Assembly: GCA_016550425.1 (NCBI GenBank)
Contig: JABXGS010000224.1
Coordinates: 1 to 7,406 of the forward strand
Direction of reading: 5' to 3'
Length of the DNA stretch: 7,406 nt
DNA from: an archaeon
GTDB lineage: Archaea > Asgardarchaeota > Hermodarchaeia > Hermodarchaeales > Hermodarchaeaceae
Both the position numbers and the translations under genes were made by a program. The notes under the pieces are model-generated. The model was not told the origin of the DNA. It saw only the letters and a list, made by a program, of their open reading frames with translations, and searched no databases. Shown here one piece after another: positions 1-5,254 of this stretch (positions are counted from its first letter, which is position 1; each line of letters begins with the position of its first letter).

Positions 1-269
1 ATCCATATAATCATTGAAATTAACAGACCCGCGGCAATCAATGTCGTGATTCCTTCAAAGATTTGGGCACTAGGTCCACTAAATCCGCCAGCTAACCACT
101 GAAACCCGAGGGCAAAGGCGATGCTAACGATGATCGCGGAGACTACCCCCGCAAAGACTTGCCAATATCTTTGAGAGCCTCCAGTTCGAGCAAGAAAGGC
201 TAACACAATCCCCACAATAAGGGCGGCTTCAAGACCTTCACGCAGAGCTATGATAAATCCGGCAATCAT
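1..269 (-). CDS. FTR1-family high-affinity iron permease, N-terminal part (runs off the left edge)
   Basis: Read on the minus strand from ATG at 269, an open frame of 89 codons reaches the window edge with no stop, so the C-terminal part is missing. The protein opens with a hydrophobic helix carrying R10-E-G-L-E14, the REGLE/RExxE motif that in FTR1/EfeU permeases binds ferric iron in the membrane. A second helix lies at about 38-56, and a third begins after F71-E72-G, a second acidic position typical of the family. FTR1 proteins work with an oxidase or periplasmic partner to import iron; no partner is visible here. An in-frame GTG at 284, directly after a TAG, would add five residues (V-D-G-I-I). 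Neither start has a strong Shine-Dalgarno; AGGTGG at 282-287 lies 12 bases before the ATG. The gene is divergent from the UPF0016 gene, and the gap between them holds two operator-like dyads. The family call is firm; the exact start is not. Confidence 0.88.
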   Translation of the reverse strand, partial: MIAGFIIALREGLEAALIVGIVLAFLARTGGSQRYWQVFAGVVSAIIVSIAFALGFQWLAGGFSGPSAQIFEGITTLIAAGLLISMIIW

Positions 270-300
270 GATAATTCCGTCCACCTAGGCAAACTATGTT

Positions 301-316
301 ATTAGGCACGCCTAAT
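301..316. promoter_or_regulatory. Operator-like inverted repeat, box 1 (DtxR/IdeR-like)
   Basis: ATTAGGC-AC-GCCTAAT has perfect 7-bp arms around a 2-base spacer. The TTAGG/CCTAA half-sites match the ends of the DtxR/IdeR consensus (TTAGG...CCTAA). The box lies between an A/T-rich TATA-like stretch (about 316-323) and the start of the FTR1 permease gene. A bound metalloregulator there would be placed to block initiation of the iron permease. The dyad is seen directly; the regulator family and the effect are inferred, and no regulator gene is in the window. Confidence 0.6.
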
Positions 317-326
317 TTAAAAAAAA

Positions 327-340
327 TTAAGCGAGCTTAA
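327..340. promoter_or_regulatory. Operator-like inverted repeat, box 2
   Basis: TTAAGC-GA-GCTTAA has perfect 6-bp arms and a 2-base spacer, the same layout as box 1 with one base changed per half-site (TTAGGC to TTAAGC). Its centre is 25 bp from that of box 1. It abuts the upstream side of the TATA-like CTATAAAC at 342-349 that probably serves the plus-strand UPF0016 gene, so a bound protein could affect TFB/TBP loading there. Two related dyads in one short divergent gap argue against chance, but the function is inferred. Confidence 0.5.
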
Positions 341-341
341 A

Positions 342-349
342 CTATAAAC
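342..349 (+). promoter_or_regulatory. Possible TATA box for the UPF0016 gene
   Basis: CTATAAAC is an archaeal TATA-like octamer. Transcription would begin near 370 and leave a leader of about 65 bases before the GTG at 436. The nearby run at 316-326 (TTTAAAAAAAA) could serve either strand, so the assignment is tentative. Confidence 0.3.
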
Positions 350-435
350 TTTCTGAACTAACGAAACAGTAAAACCGCTTCGAGTTCCTCAGCACCCATT
401 AAGCATTTAGCGCTACGAAAAACCAGGTTGAAATC

Positions 436-1026
436 GTGAGTATCTTGCTAGTGCCATTATTTTTTACTGCATTTTTTTTGGTCCTGGTAGCAGAACTAGC
501 AGATAAGACGCAACTTGTCACGTTCGCTCTCGTCGCTGAAACCGGAAAACCCACTCAAGTGTACCTCGGAGTGCTAGGGGGCCTGTTCACCGTGACAGTC
601 CTTGGCGTCTTCGTGGGTTCTCTTATTGGGCTTTTTGTGCCGCTGACCCTGATTCAACTTATCGCTGGACTTGTGTTCATTATTCTTGGCATTTATACCA
701 TCTACAAAGCGAGACGCAGTGACGATGGAGATGAAGCGACAACGACCCATGGAACCCGCGTTTGGGTGCGAGCGTTTATCCTTCTGTTCTTAGCGGAATT
801 AGGTGATAAAACCCAATTAATCGTAATTCTCTTAGCCGCCACCACTGGGCAGCTGCTCCTCGTCTTCGTCGCGGCATTTCTGGCTCTAGCCCTTGTGAAT
901 GGGATTGGCGTCTTCGTGGGTGATCGCGCCCGTAAATACCTAAGTACAACCACCATCACCTATGTCGCCGCAGCGGCTTTCATTATTGCAGGTGCATTAG
1001 TGCTCATCGGAAGTCTACTTCCCTAA
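436..1026 (+). CDS. UPF0016/GDT1-family membrane cation exporter (Mn2+/Ca2+ type)
   Basis: This 196-residue protein has two halves, each with three predicted helices, joined by a hydrophilic loop (about 91-111, R-R-S-D-D-G-D-E). Each half carries the family signature E-x-(G/A)-D-K-T: E20-L-A-D-K-T25 and E121-L-G-D-K-T126, both followed by Q-L. The family (TMEM165, yeast Gdt1, cyanobacterial Mnx, Vibrio MneA) exchanges Mn2+ or Ca2+ for protons, and the paired acidic motifs form the cation site. About 200 residues is the normal bacterial/archaeal length, so the gene looks complete. The GTG start is supported by AGGT at 425-428, seven bases upstream; no ATG occurs between the upstream in-frame stop at 400 and this GTG. 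An Ala replaces the usual Gly in the first motif. Divergence from an iron permease across shared dyads suggests a role in Fe/Mn balance, most likely Mn2+ export. The substrate is not proven by sequence. Confidence 0.9.
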   Translation: MSILLVPLFFTAFFLVLVAELADKTQLVTFALVAETGKPTQVYLGVLGGLFTVTVLGVFVGSLIGLFVPLTLIQLIAGLVFIILGIYTIYKARRSDDGDEATTTHGTRVWVRAFILLFLAELGDKTQLIVILLAATTGQLLLVFVAAFLALALVNGIGVFVGDRARKYLSTTTITYVAAAAFIIAGALVLIGSLLP

Positions 1027-1254
1027 ATCACAACACTTCCCAACACCCAAATAGGCCCCACAAACCAAGAAACACCAAGGAGAGCAGCAACGCCATACAC
1101 AAAGTAAGAAATGATAATGCACCAACATCTTTGACCTACGACACGTGGTTGCTATGGAATTGATTGCGATAATTCGCTGACCCTAGAAATCTGCCAAATA
1201 ATATCGCAGGGATCCTATGCCTGTCACACTAAGCACATTCTCCTCAGTGTTGAA

Positions 1255-1262
1255 TTTTAATA
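1255..1262 (+). promoter_or_regulatory. Possible TATA box giving a leaderless DUF362 transcript
   Basis: TTTTAATA is centred about 28 bases before the ATG at 1286. That is the spacing expected if transcription starts at or beside the start codon, as in leaderless archaeal mRNAs. Only a weak purine stretch (GGTAAG, 1273-1278) lies before the ATG, which fits. The rest of the 259-base spacer after the UPF0016 stop has no recognisable RNA gene or clear terminator; its first 60 bases are strongly A/C-rich on this strand. Confidence 0.35.
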
Positions 1263-1285
1263 GCTGATATTCGGTAAGTTGAGCT

Positions 1286-2110
1286 ATGTCAGTAGTAGCG
1301 GTTGTGAAAGGCGACCGAAGTCTTGACCCAGTTTTTCGGGCACTGGACTTAATTCAGTACAAGAAGGTCCTGGAGCCTTATGATACAGTCTTAGTGAAGC
1401 CGAATCTAATCACCAGTGATCCCTTCGAGACCGGTATCACCACCGATCCCATTGTGGTAGAGGCCGTAATTAGGAAGGTTCAAGACTTGGGCAAGAAGGC
1501 AATCGTTGTAGAAACTGAAGGCGGAACCACCTCGCCGGATGATGCAATCATCGAGACTGGGATGATGGAAGTCATTGAACGGTTGGGGTCCGAATACATC
1601 AACATGGGGAAGCTCGACGATAAGGTGGAACTCGAAGTGAAGGACCACCGGGCACTCCCGACGTTTAAGGTAGCCCGGCTCGCCGTCGAGTCTGCGATTA
1701 TCACGGTGCCCTCCATGAAAACGCTGCAGCATACCACGATTACTATGGGGCTGAAGAACATGTTCGGGATGCTCACAACCCAGAACAAATACGGTTTACA
1801 CCCACTCGGTACGAACAATTTCATTTATGATATCTGTAAGACCCTACCACCCACCCTCAGTGTCATCGATGGCTTCTATGGTAAGTCGGGTCCAGGTCCT
1901 TGGAGTGGAACCCCTGTGAAGATGAACACCATCATTGCCAGTGTTGACCCAGTGGCAGCTGATGCAACCGCTGCACGGTGCATTGGCATCGACCCCGATA
2001 CAATCGATCATGTTCGGTGGCTCCATGAAGCGGGTATAGGTGAGATTACAGACATCGAAGTCGTGGGTGATGGCATCGAGGCTGTCTATCAGAAATGGAA
2101 GCAAGAATAG
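1286..2110 (+). CDS. DUF362-family protein
   Basis: This 274-residue protein matches the DUF362 (PF04015) pattern along its whole length. It shows V37-K-P-N-L41 after the first strand, T52-T-D-P55, V141-P-S-M-K-T146, the strongly conserved L156-K-N-M-F-G161, V193-I-D-G196 followed by a G-P-G-P loop, and D221-P-V-A-A-D226. Some family members carry a C-terminal 4Fe-4S ferredoxin domain. This one does not: it has only two cysteines (184 and 231) and no CxxC clusters, so it is the short single-domain form. There is no signal peptide or membrane helix, so it is likely cytoplasmic. The biochemical role of the family is not established, and none is assigned here. The stop is 17 bases before the chosen start of the nitroreductase gene (or overlaps it by 16 if the upstream ATG is used), so the two are almost certainly one transcript. 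Translation from the ATG may be leaderless. Confidence 0.88.
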   Translation: MSVVAVVKGDRSLDPVFRALDLIQYKKVLEPYDTVLVKPNLITSDPFETGITTDPIVVEAVIRKVQDLGKKAIVVETEGGTTSPDDAIIETGMMEVIERLGSEYINMGKLDDKVELEVKDHRALPTFKVARLAVESAIITVPSMKTLQHTTITMGLKNMFGMLTTQNKYGLHPLGTNNFIYDICKTLPPTLSVIDGFYGKSGPGPWSGTPVKMNTIIASVDPVAADATAARCIGIDPDTIDHVRWLHEAGIGEITDIEVVGDGIEAVYQKWKQE

Positions 2111-2127
2111 GAGAAGTGGTGTACGCA

Positions 2128-2745
2128 ATGGAACCAATTATTTTACCCGAACCTGAGAAAAAAGGTGGTAAGACGGTGCTGGAAGCTTTGCACCGTAGGC
2201 AGACGAATCGGGAGATTGATTCGAGAGAGCTGCCACTGCCGGTGCTCTCCAATCTGCTTTGGGCTGCTTTTGGCGTAAACCGGGAAACAGCTGCCTTTAA
2301 CAAACCCGGACGAACCGCCCCTTCAGCAAGCAATTCCCAAGAAATTGACCTGTACGTAGCATTAAAGGAAGGCCTCTACTTGTATGAAGCCATTCCCCAT
2401 CAACTGACCCCTATTTCCGCAGGGGATTTTCGCAGGCTGTCCTGCAGTCAACGGGCAGCTAGCCTCACAAGCAACACCCCGGTGAATATCTTCTACGTAG
2501 TCGATCTTTCCCGCTATGAACTGGGACCCAATCAGCCAGATCCAAGCATTGGGGATCCCGAAGTTCAGAAATCGTACTATTACACCGATACAGGCTTTAT
2601 TGCCCAAAACATCTACCTCTTTGCCGCATCTGAAGGACTCGCTAGCTGGTTCCATAACTGTGATGCGGTGACTCTCCACGCGAAATTTAATTTACGCTCT
2701 AATCAGCAGATACTGTTCGCACAAACAATAGGATACCCAAAGTGA
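2128..2745 (+). CDS. Nitroreductase-family (SagB-like) FMN oxidoreductase
   Basis: From ATG 2128 the protein has 205 residues and fits the short nitroreductase fold. FMN-contacting motifs are visible: R23-R-Q-T-N-R28 near the N-terminus, the R62-T-A-P-S-A-S-N-S-Q71 loop, the late G-L-A-S-W-F stretch, and a C-terminal G-Y-P-K. The L-L-W-A-A-F-G segment and P-S-A-S-N-S-Q resemble SagB/ThcOx-type and archaeal nitroreductases that act without a large cap. They use FMN and NAD(P)H, or reduced partners, to reduce or dehydrogenate substrates; the substrate here is unknown. Start choice: an ATG at 2095 lies inside the DUF362 gene and has no Shine-Dalgarno. GGAG at 2110-2113 sits 5 bases before GTG 2119 and 14 before ATG 2128, so GTG 2119 (three more residues) is a real alternative. 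Tight linkage to the DUF362 gene suggests a shared redox role, which is inference. Confidence 0.85.
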   Translation: MEPIILPEPEKKGGKTVLEALHRRQTNREIDSRELPLPVLSNLLWAAFGVNRETAAFNKPGRTAPSASNSQEIDLYVALKEGLYLYEAIPHQLTPISAGDFRRLSCSQRAASLTSNTPVNIFYVVDLSRYELGPNQPDPSIGDPEVQKSYYYTDTGFIAQNIYLFAASEGLASWFHNCDAVTLHAKFNLRSNQQILFAQTIGYPK

Positions 2746-2834
2746 ATGCGATCAACCATCTTCGTGCATTTCAGTATTTCTTTGACAGTCTGAGAAACCT
2801 GGTACAACGCCTATGGCATGAAAGTCAATTATAG
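2742..2834 (+). CDS. Possible 30-residue small protein coupled to the nitroreductase stop
   Basis: A GTG at 2742 overlaps the nitroreductase TGA by four bases (GTGA), a classic coupling arrangement. AGGA at 2730-2733 lies 8 bases upstream. The frame runs 30 codons to TAG at 2832 and reads as a possible amphipathic helix (F-Q-Y-F-F-D-S-L-R-N-L-V-Q-R-L-W). However, an open frame of this length occurs often by chance, and the AGGA also encodes part of the conserved G-Y-P end of the upstream protein. No family is recognised. Treat as a candidate only. Confidence 0.18.
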   Translation: MNAINHLRAFQYFFDSLRNLVQRLWHESQL

Positions 2835-2883
2835 TAACTGATAAGTCGAATAATTAGTATGACAAGATAGATTACATGTTTCT

Positions 2884-2897
2884 GTTATCTAGATAAC
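2884..2897. promoter_or_regulatory. Perfect 14-bp palindrome, possible operator
   Basis: GTTATCTAGATAAC is identical to its own reverse complement and lies 17 bases before the hydrolase start, just ahead of its Shine-Dalgarno (GAGGT, 2903-2907). The surrounding gap is A/T-rich with TATA-like bits (for example around 2827-2834) but no convincing promoter. The position fits a dimeric repressor site overlapping or just downstream of the transcription start. There is no T-run after it, so it is not a terminator. The role is inferred. Confidence 0.4.
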
Positions 2898-2914
2898 CAA
2901 GTGAGGTTTAGTCG

Positions 2915-3745
2915 ATGATATGCAAAGTGCGAGATGTACCGATTCATTACAAAGTCTATGGAGAAGGTCACCCGATTATCTCACTCCATGGCTCTACCCT
3001 GGACCATCGATCAATGGTTGGATCTATGGAACCGCTATTCAAGTCCCGTAAGGGCTGGCAACGAGTCTATCCTGATTTACCGGGTCATGGAAAAACACCT
3101 GGAAAGGATTGGATAAAAACCTCGAATGATGTCTTAGAGCTCCTGTTTGGTTTTATTAATAAAATCATTCCTGAGGAGCAGTTTGTCGTCGCTGGGTTGT
3201 CCTATGGGGGATATCTTGCACAAGGGATAGTCCATAAGAAACCCGAGTTGGTAAACGGGCTTCTCTTAATCGTGCCCCGTATTATTGGAAATCCCCGAGA
3301 AAGAACCCTTCCAACAAAAACGGTGCTCGCACGAGAGAACGAGTTCTTGGCAAAATTAAGCTCGCAAGATCGTGAAGGGTTCATGGAAGTGGCAGTGATG
3401 CAGACACACAATCATTGGAATCGCTACTCCCAAGAAGTTACTCCCGCGGTAAAAATCGCTGACATGTCATTTCTAGCACGATTGGACCCACGCAAGGATA
3501 AATTCAGCTTCACTCTCAATCCTACCTCATTTAGGTTTGACAAACCAACGCTGATTCTGGTTGGTCGCCAAGATCATTGGGTGGGGTATCGTGATGCCTG
3601 GACTATTCTTGAGAATTATCCCCGAGCGACATTCGCGGTACTCGACCAAGCCGGTCATGCGCTCCAACTGGAACAATCAAAATTGTTCAACAGTCTAGTA
3701 AGCGAATGGCTCGATAGAGTGGAGGCAGGGCTAGCGTCAACGTAA
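2915..3745 (+). CDS. Alpha/beta-fold hydrolase
   Basis: This 276-residue protein has the full hydrolase plan: H25-G-S near the oxyanion loop, D54-L-P-G-H-G59 after the second strand, and the nucleophile elbow G94-L-S96-Y-G-G99. A helical cap follows at about 122-205. The acid is in L-V-G-R-Q-D220 and the base in Q-A-G-H248. The S96-D220-H248 triad is intact, so it should be an active esterase, lipase-like enzyme or C-C hydrolase; the substrate cannot be read from sequence. It has no signal peptide, so it is cytoplasmic. The ATG is fixed by GAGGT at 2903-2907, seven bases upstream. It stands alone between two gaps of more than 160 bases, with a 14-bp palindrome upstream, so it is probably a separately regulated single-gene unit. 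Confidence 0.9.
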   Translation: MICKVRDVPIHYKVYGEGHPIISLHGSTLDHRSMVGSMEPLFKSRKGWQRVYPDLPGHGKTPGKDWIKTSNDVLELLFGFINKIIPEEQFVVAGLSYGGYLAQGIVHKKPELVNGLLLIVPRIIGNPRERTLPTKTVLARENEFLAKLSSQDREGFMEVAVMQTHNHWNRYSQEVTPAVKIADMSFLARLDPRKDKFSFTLNPTSFRFDKPTLILVGRQDHWVGYRDAWTILENYPRATFAVLDQAGHALQLEQSKLFNSLVSEWLDRVEAGLAST

Positions 3746-3836
3746 AACCAACATCTCTACTTCGTATCCCTAAAAGGCGAATAGCACTCAGAAAAAATCG
3801 CATACGCCAACCGTATATTTCATCTAAACAGACTCG

Positions 3837-3850
3837 TTTTTGCCCATTTT
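3837..3850 (+). terminator. Possible oligo-T terminator after the hydrolase
   Basis: Two T-runs (TTTTT at 3837-3841 and TTTT at 3847-3850) about 95 bases past the hydrolase stop, with no stem-loop, resemble archaeal oligo-T termination signals. Weak evidence on its own. Confidence 0.25.
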
Positions 3851-3887
3851 CTTCATAGATATCATGTTGAAAACAACAACAGCTAGG

Positions 3888-3895
3888 TATTTTAG
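3888..3895 (+). promoter_or_regulatory. Possible TATA box for the MFS transporter
   Basis: TATTTTAG would place a transcription start near 3918 and leave a leader of about 50 bases that includes the strong Shine-Dalgarno at 3955. An alternative is GTATATTTC at about 3812-3820. Weak assignment. Confidence 0.25.
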
Positions 3896-3954
3896 ACACT
3901 CATTGCCCAATTGTTCGTACTAGTCTATGGTTTTTGGTCGTAGACAACACTGTC

Positions 3955-3962
3955 AAGGAGGG
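3955..3962 (+). promoter_or_regulatory. Strong ribosome-binding site that fixes a TTG start
   Basis: AAGGAGGG contains GGAGG (3957-3961), complementary to the 16S rRNA 3' end. It lies seven bases before TTG 3969. The only upstream in-frame ATG (3927) has no such site and would place the Shine-Dalgarno inside the coding region, so the TTG is the likelier start. Confidence 0.7.
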
Positions 3963-3968
3963 ACCATC

Positions 3969-5183
3969 TTGGCAAAATCAATCGAACCTGTTGTATATGG
4001 ATATCGTTGGATTGTCTTGTTAGTGTTTATGTTCATCGCAGCAGTTACGCAGATTTTATGGATTACCTTTGCACCGATTTCCTCACTCGTTGCTAGCCTC
4101 TACGGTGCTACCGAGCTTGATGTGGCACTGCTTTCCCTGATTTTCATGGTGGTCTACATCCCGGTCTCGATTCCCTCAGCGTATTTAATTGACAGTAAAG
4201 GCTTTCGATACGCTGCTGGTGTCGGTGCAATAATCACCGCTCTATTTGCTGTATTTCGTGTGTTTGCACCCAACTATCTCCTCTTGTTAGTTTTCTCGGC
4301 TGGTATAGCAGTTGGGCAACCCTTTATCTTTAACAGCCCCACCAAAATTGCCCGGCGCTGGTTTCCAGCAAAGGAACGGGGCATTGCTACAGGATTAGGT
4401 ACTATGGCTATTTTCCTTGGAATCATGCTGGGATTATTGGTCACACCTTTTGCTGTTGTTGGCATCGGGTTCTTTTATACCATGGTCAGCTATGCGGTGG
4501 TCGCTGTCATTGCTGCGGTTTTGTTTCTACTAATAGCCAAAGAACATCCGCCATCCCCTCCTGAACCCGATGAACCCGAAGACGAAAAGATGATCACGGG
4601 GCTGCGTCAAATCATTGGAATGAAACAATTCATGATCCTAATAGTCCTCTTCTTCGTCGGGATGGGCATCTTTAACGGTGTTGCTACTTGGATTGAACAA
4701 ATTCTTGCAGGTCGGGTCGTTGATATCACTCAAGCTGGGATAGTGGGTGCTACCATAATTCTAGGAGGCATCATCGGAGCCGTAATCATTCCCACTTTAT
4801 CCGATAAATATCAGCGCCGTAAACCGTTTATCATCCTTTCCCTCCTACTTGCCGCACCTTTCACATTCATACTAGCGTATCATCCCGATTACACTGTACT
4901 ACTGGCATCGGCATTCCTGCTGGGATTTTTCCTCATGCCCGCATTACCACTCGGATTACAAACGGGGGCTGAAATGACAACACCCATTCCCGAAGGCACC
5001 TCCGCTGGAGTTCTCATGATCTTTGGACAAGCCGGTGGCATCGTCCTCATCCTCGCAATGGACGCGGCAAATTCGCTGTTCTACTCCTTCTTCTGGGCCA
5101 TGATACTCCTTGTCGTCCTCGACCTACTCGCGTTACTAATCTCGCTCCTACTTAGGGAAACAATGCACAGTAAAACACAGTAG
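3969..5183 (+). CDS. MFS transporter related to FLVCR/SLC49
   Basis: From the TTG at 3969 the protein has 404 residues and about twelve membrane helices in two six-helix halves, joined by a Pro/acidic cytoplasmic loop at 191-207. Each half has an MFS motif-A-like loop: D75-S-K-G-F-R80 and S278-D-K-Y-Q-R-R-K285. Several stretches resemble FLVCR1/2 as recalled: W31 in the first helix, Y63-I-P, S123-P-T-K-I-A with R-W-F-P, L-G-F-F then L326-P-L-G329, E335, and P341-E-G-T-S-A-G347 followed by Q354. Animal FLVCR proteins carry choline/ethanolamine and were linked to heme; the archaeal substrate is unknown. By eye, W31 matches the FLVCR1 binding-site Trp and Q354 a binding-site Gln. The second aromatic (Tyr in helix 7) appears to be N236, and the helix-5 Gln appears to be F149. 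It is a single gene, convergent with the surface-protein gene. MFS membership is certain; the subfamily is likely. Confidence 0.88.
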   Translation: MAKSIEPVVYGYRWIVLLVFMFIAAVTQILWITFAPISSLVASLYGATELDVALLSLIFMVVYIPVSIPSAYLIDSKGFRYAAGVGAIITALFAVFRVFAPNYLLLLVFSAGIAVGQPFIFNSPTKIARRWFPAKERGIATGLGTMAIFLGIMLGLLVTPFAVVGIGFFYTMVSYAVVAVIAAVLFLLIAKEHPPSPPEPDEPEDEKMITGLRQIIGMKQFMILIVLFFVGMGIFNGVATWIEQILAGRVVDITQAGIVGATIILGGIIGAVIIPTLSDKYQRRKPFIILSLLLAAPFTFILAYHPDYTVLLASAFLLGFFLMPALPLGLQTGAEMTTPIPEGTSAGVLMIFGQAGGIVLILAMDAANSLFYSFFWAMILLVVLDLLALLISLLLRETMHSKTQ

Positions 5184-5233
5184 CAACGTTCTCTCCCTAC
5201 TATCACCTTTCCGGAATGGGTGGTGCACTCTTG

Positions 5234-5249
5234 ACTTGGGGGAGCAAGT
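5234..5249 (+). terminator. Weak hairpin plus T-rich tract after the MFS gene
   Basis: ACTTG-N6-CAAGT can form a 5-bp stem and is followed by a T-rich stretch (5252-5269) that overlaps the end of the convergent gene. It could end the transporter transcript within the 71-base convergent gap. The stem is short, so confidence is low. Confidence 0.22.
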
Positions 5250-5254
5250 GGTAT

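Noticed and set aside
1143..1177. CACGTG and GCGA...TCGC short dyads in the 1027-1285 gap
   Set aside because: Arms are only 3-4 bp and no partner copy or promoter element is nearby, so they are expected by chance.
1406..1824. Minus-strand frames of 108 and 114 codons inside the DUF362 gene
   Set aside because: They lie fully within a gene matching DUF362 along its whole length; their products have low-complexity Ser/Thr or His/Arg content, no family pattern and no ribosome-binding site.
2095..2127. ATG 2095 as the nitroreductase start
   Set aside because: It lies inside the DUF362 gene without a Shine-Dalgarno, while GGAG at 2110-2113 points to GTG 2119 or ATG 2128.
3687..3899. Minus-strand 70-codon frame in the gap after the hydrolase, with a C-C-C run
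   Set aside because: It overlaps the hydrolase 3' end, the Cys run comes from an AAC/AGC-rich stretch on the other strand, and no domain pattern or Shine-Dalgarno is seen.
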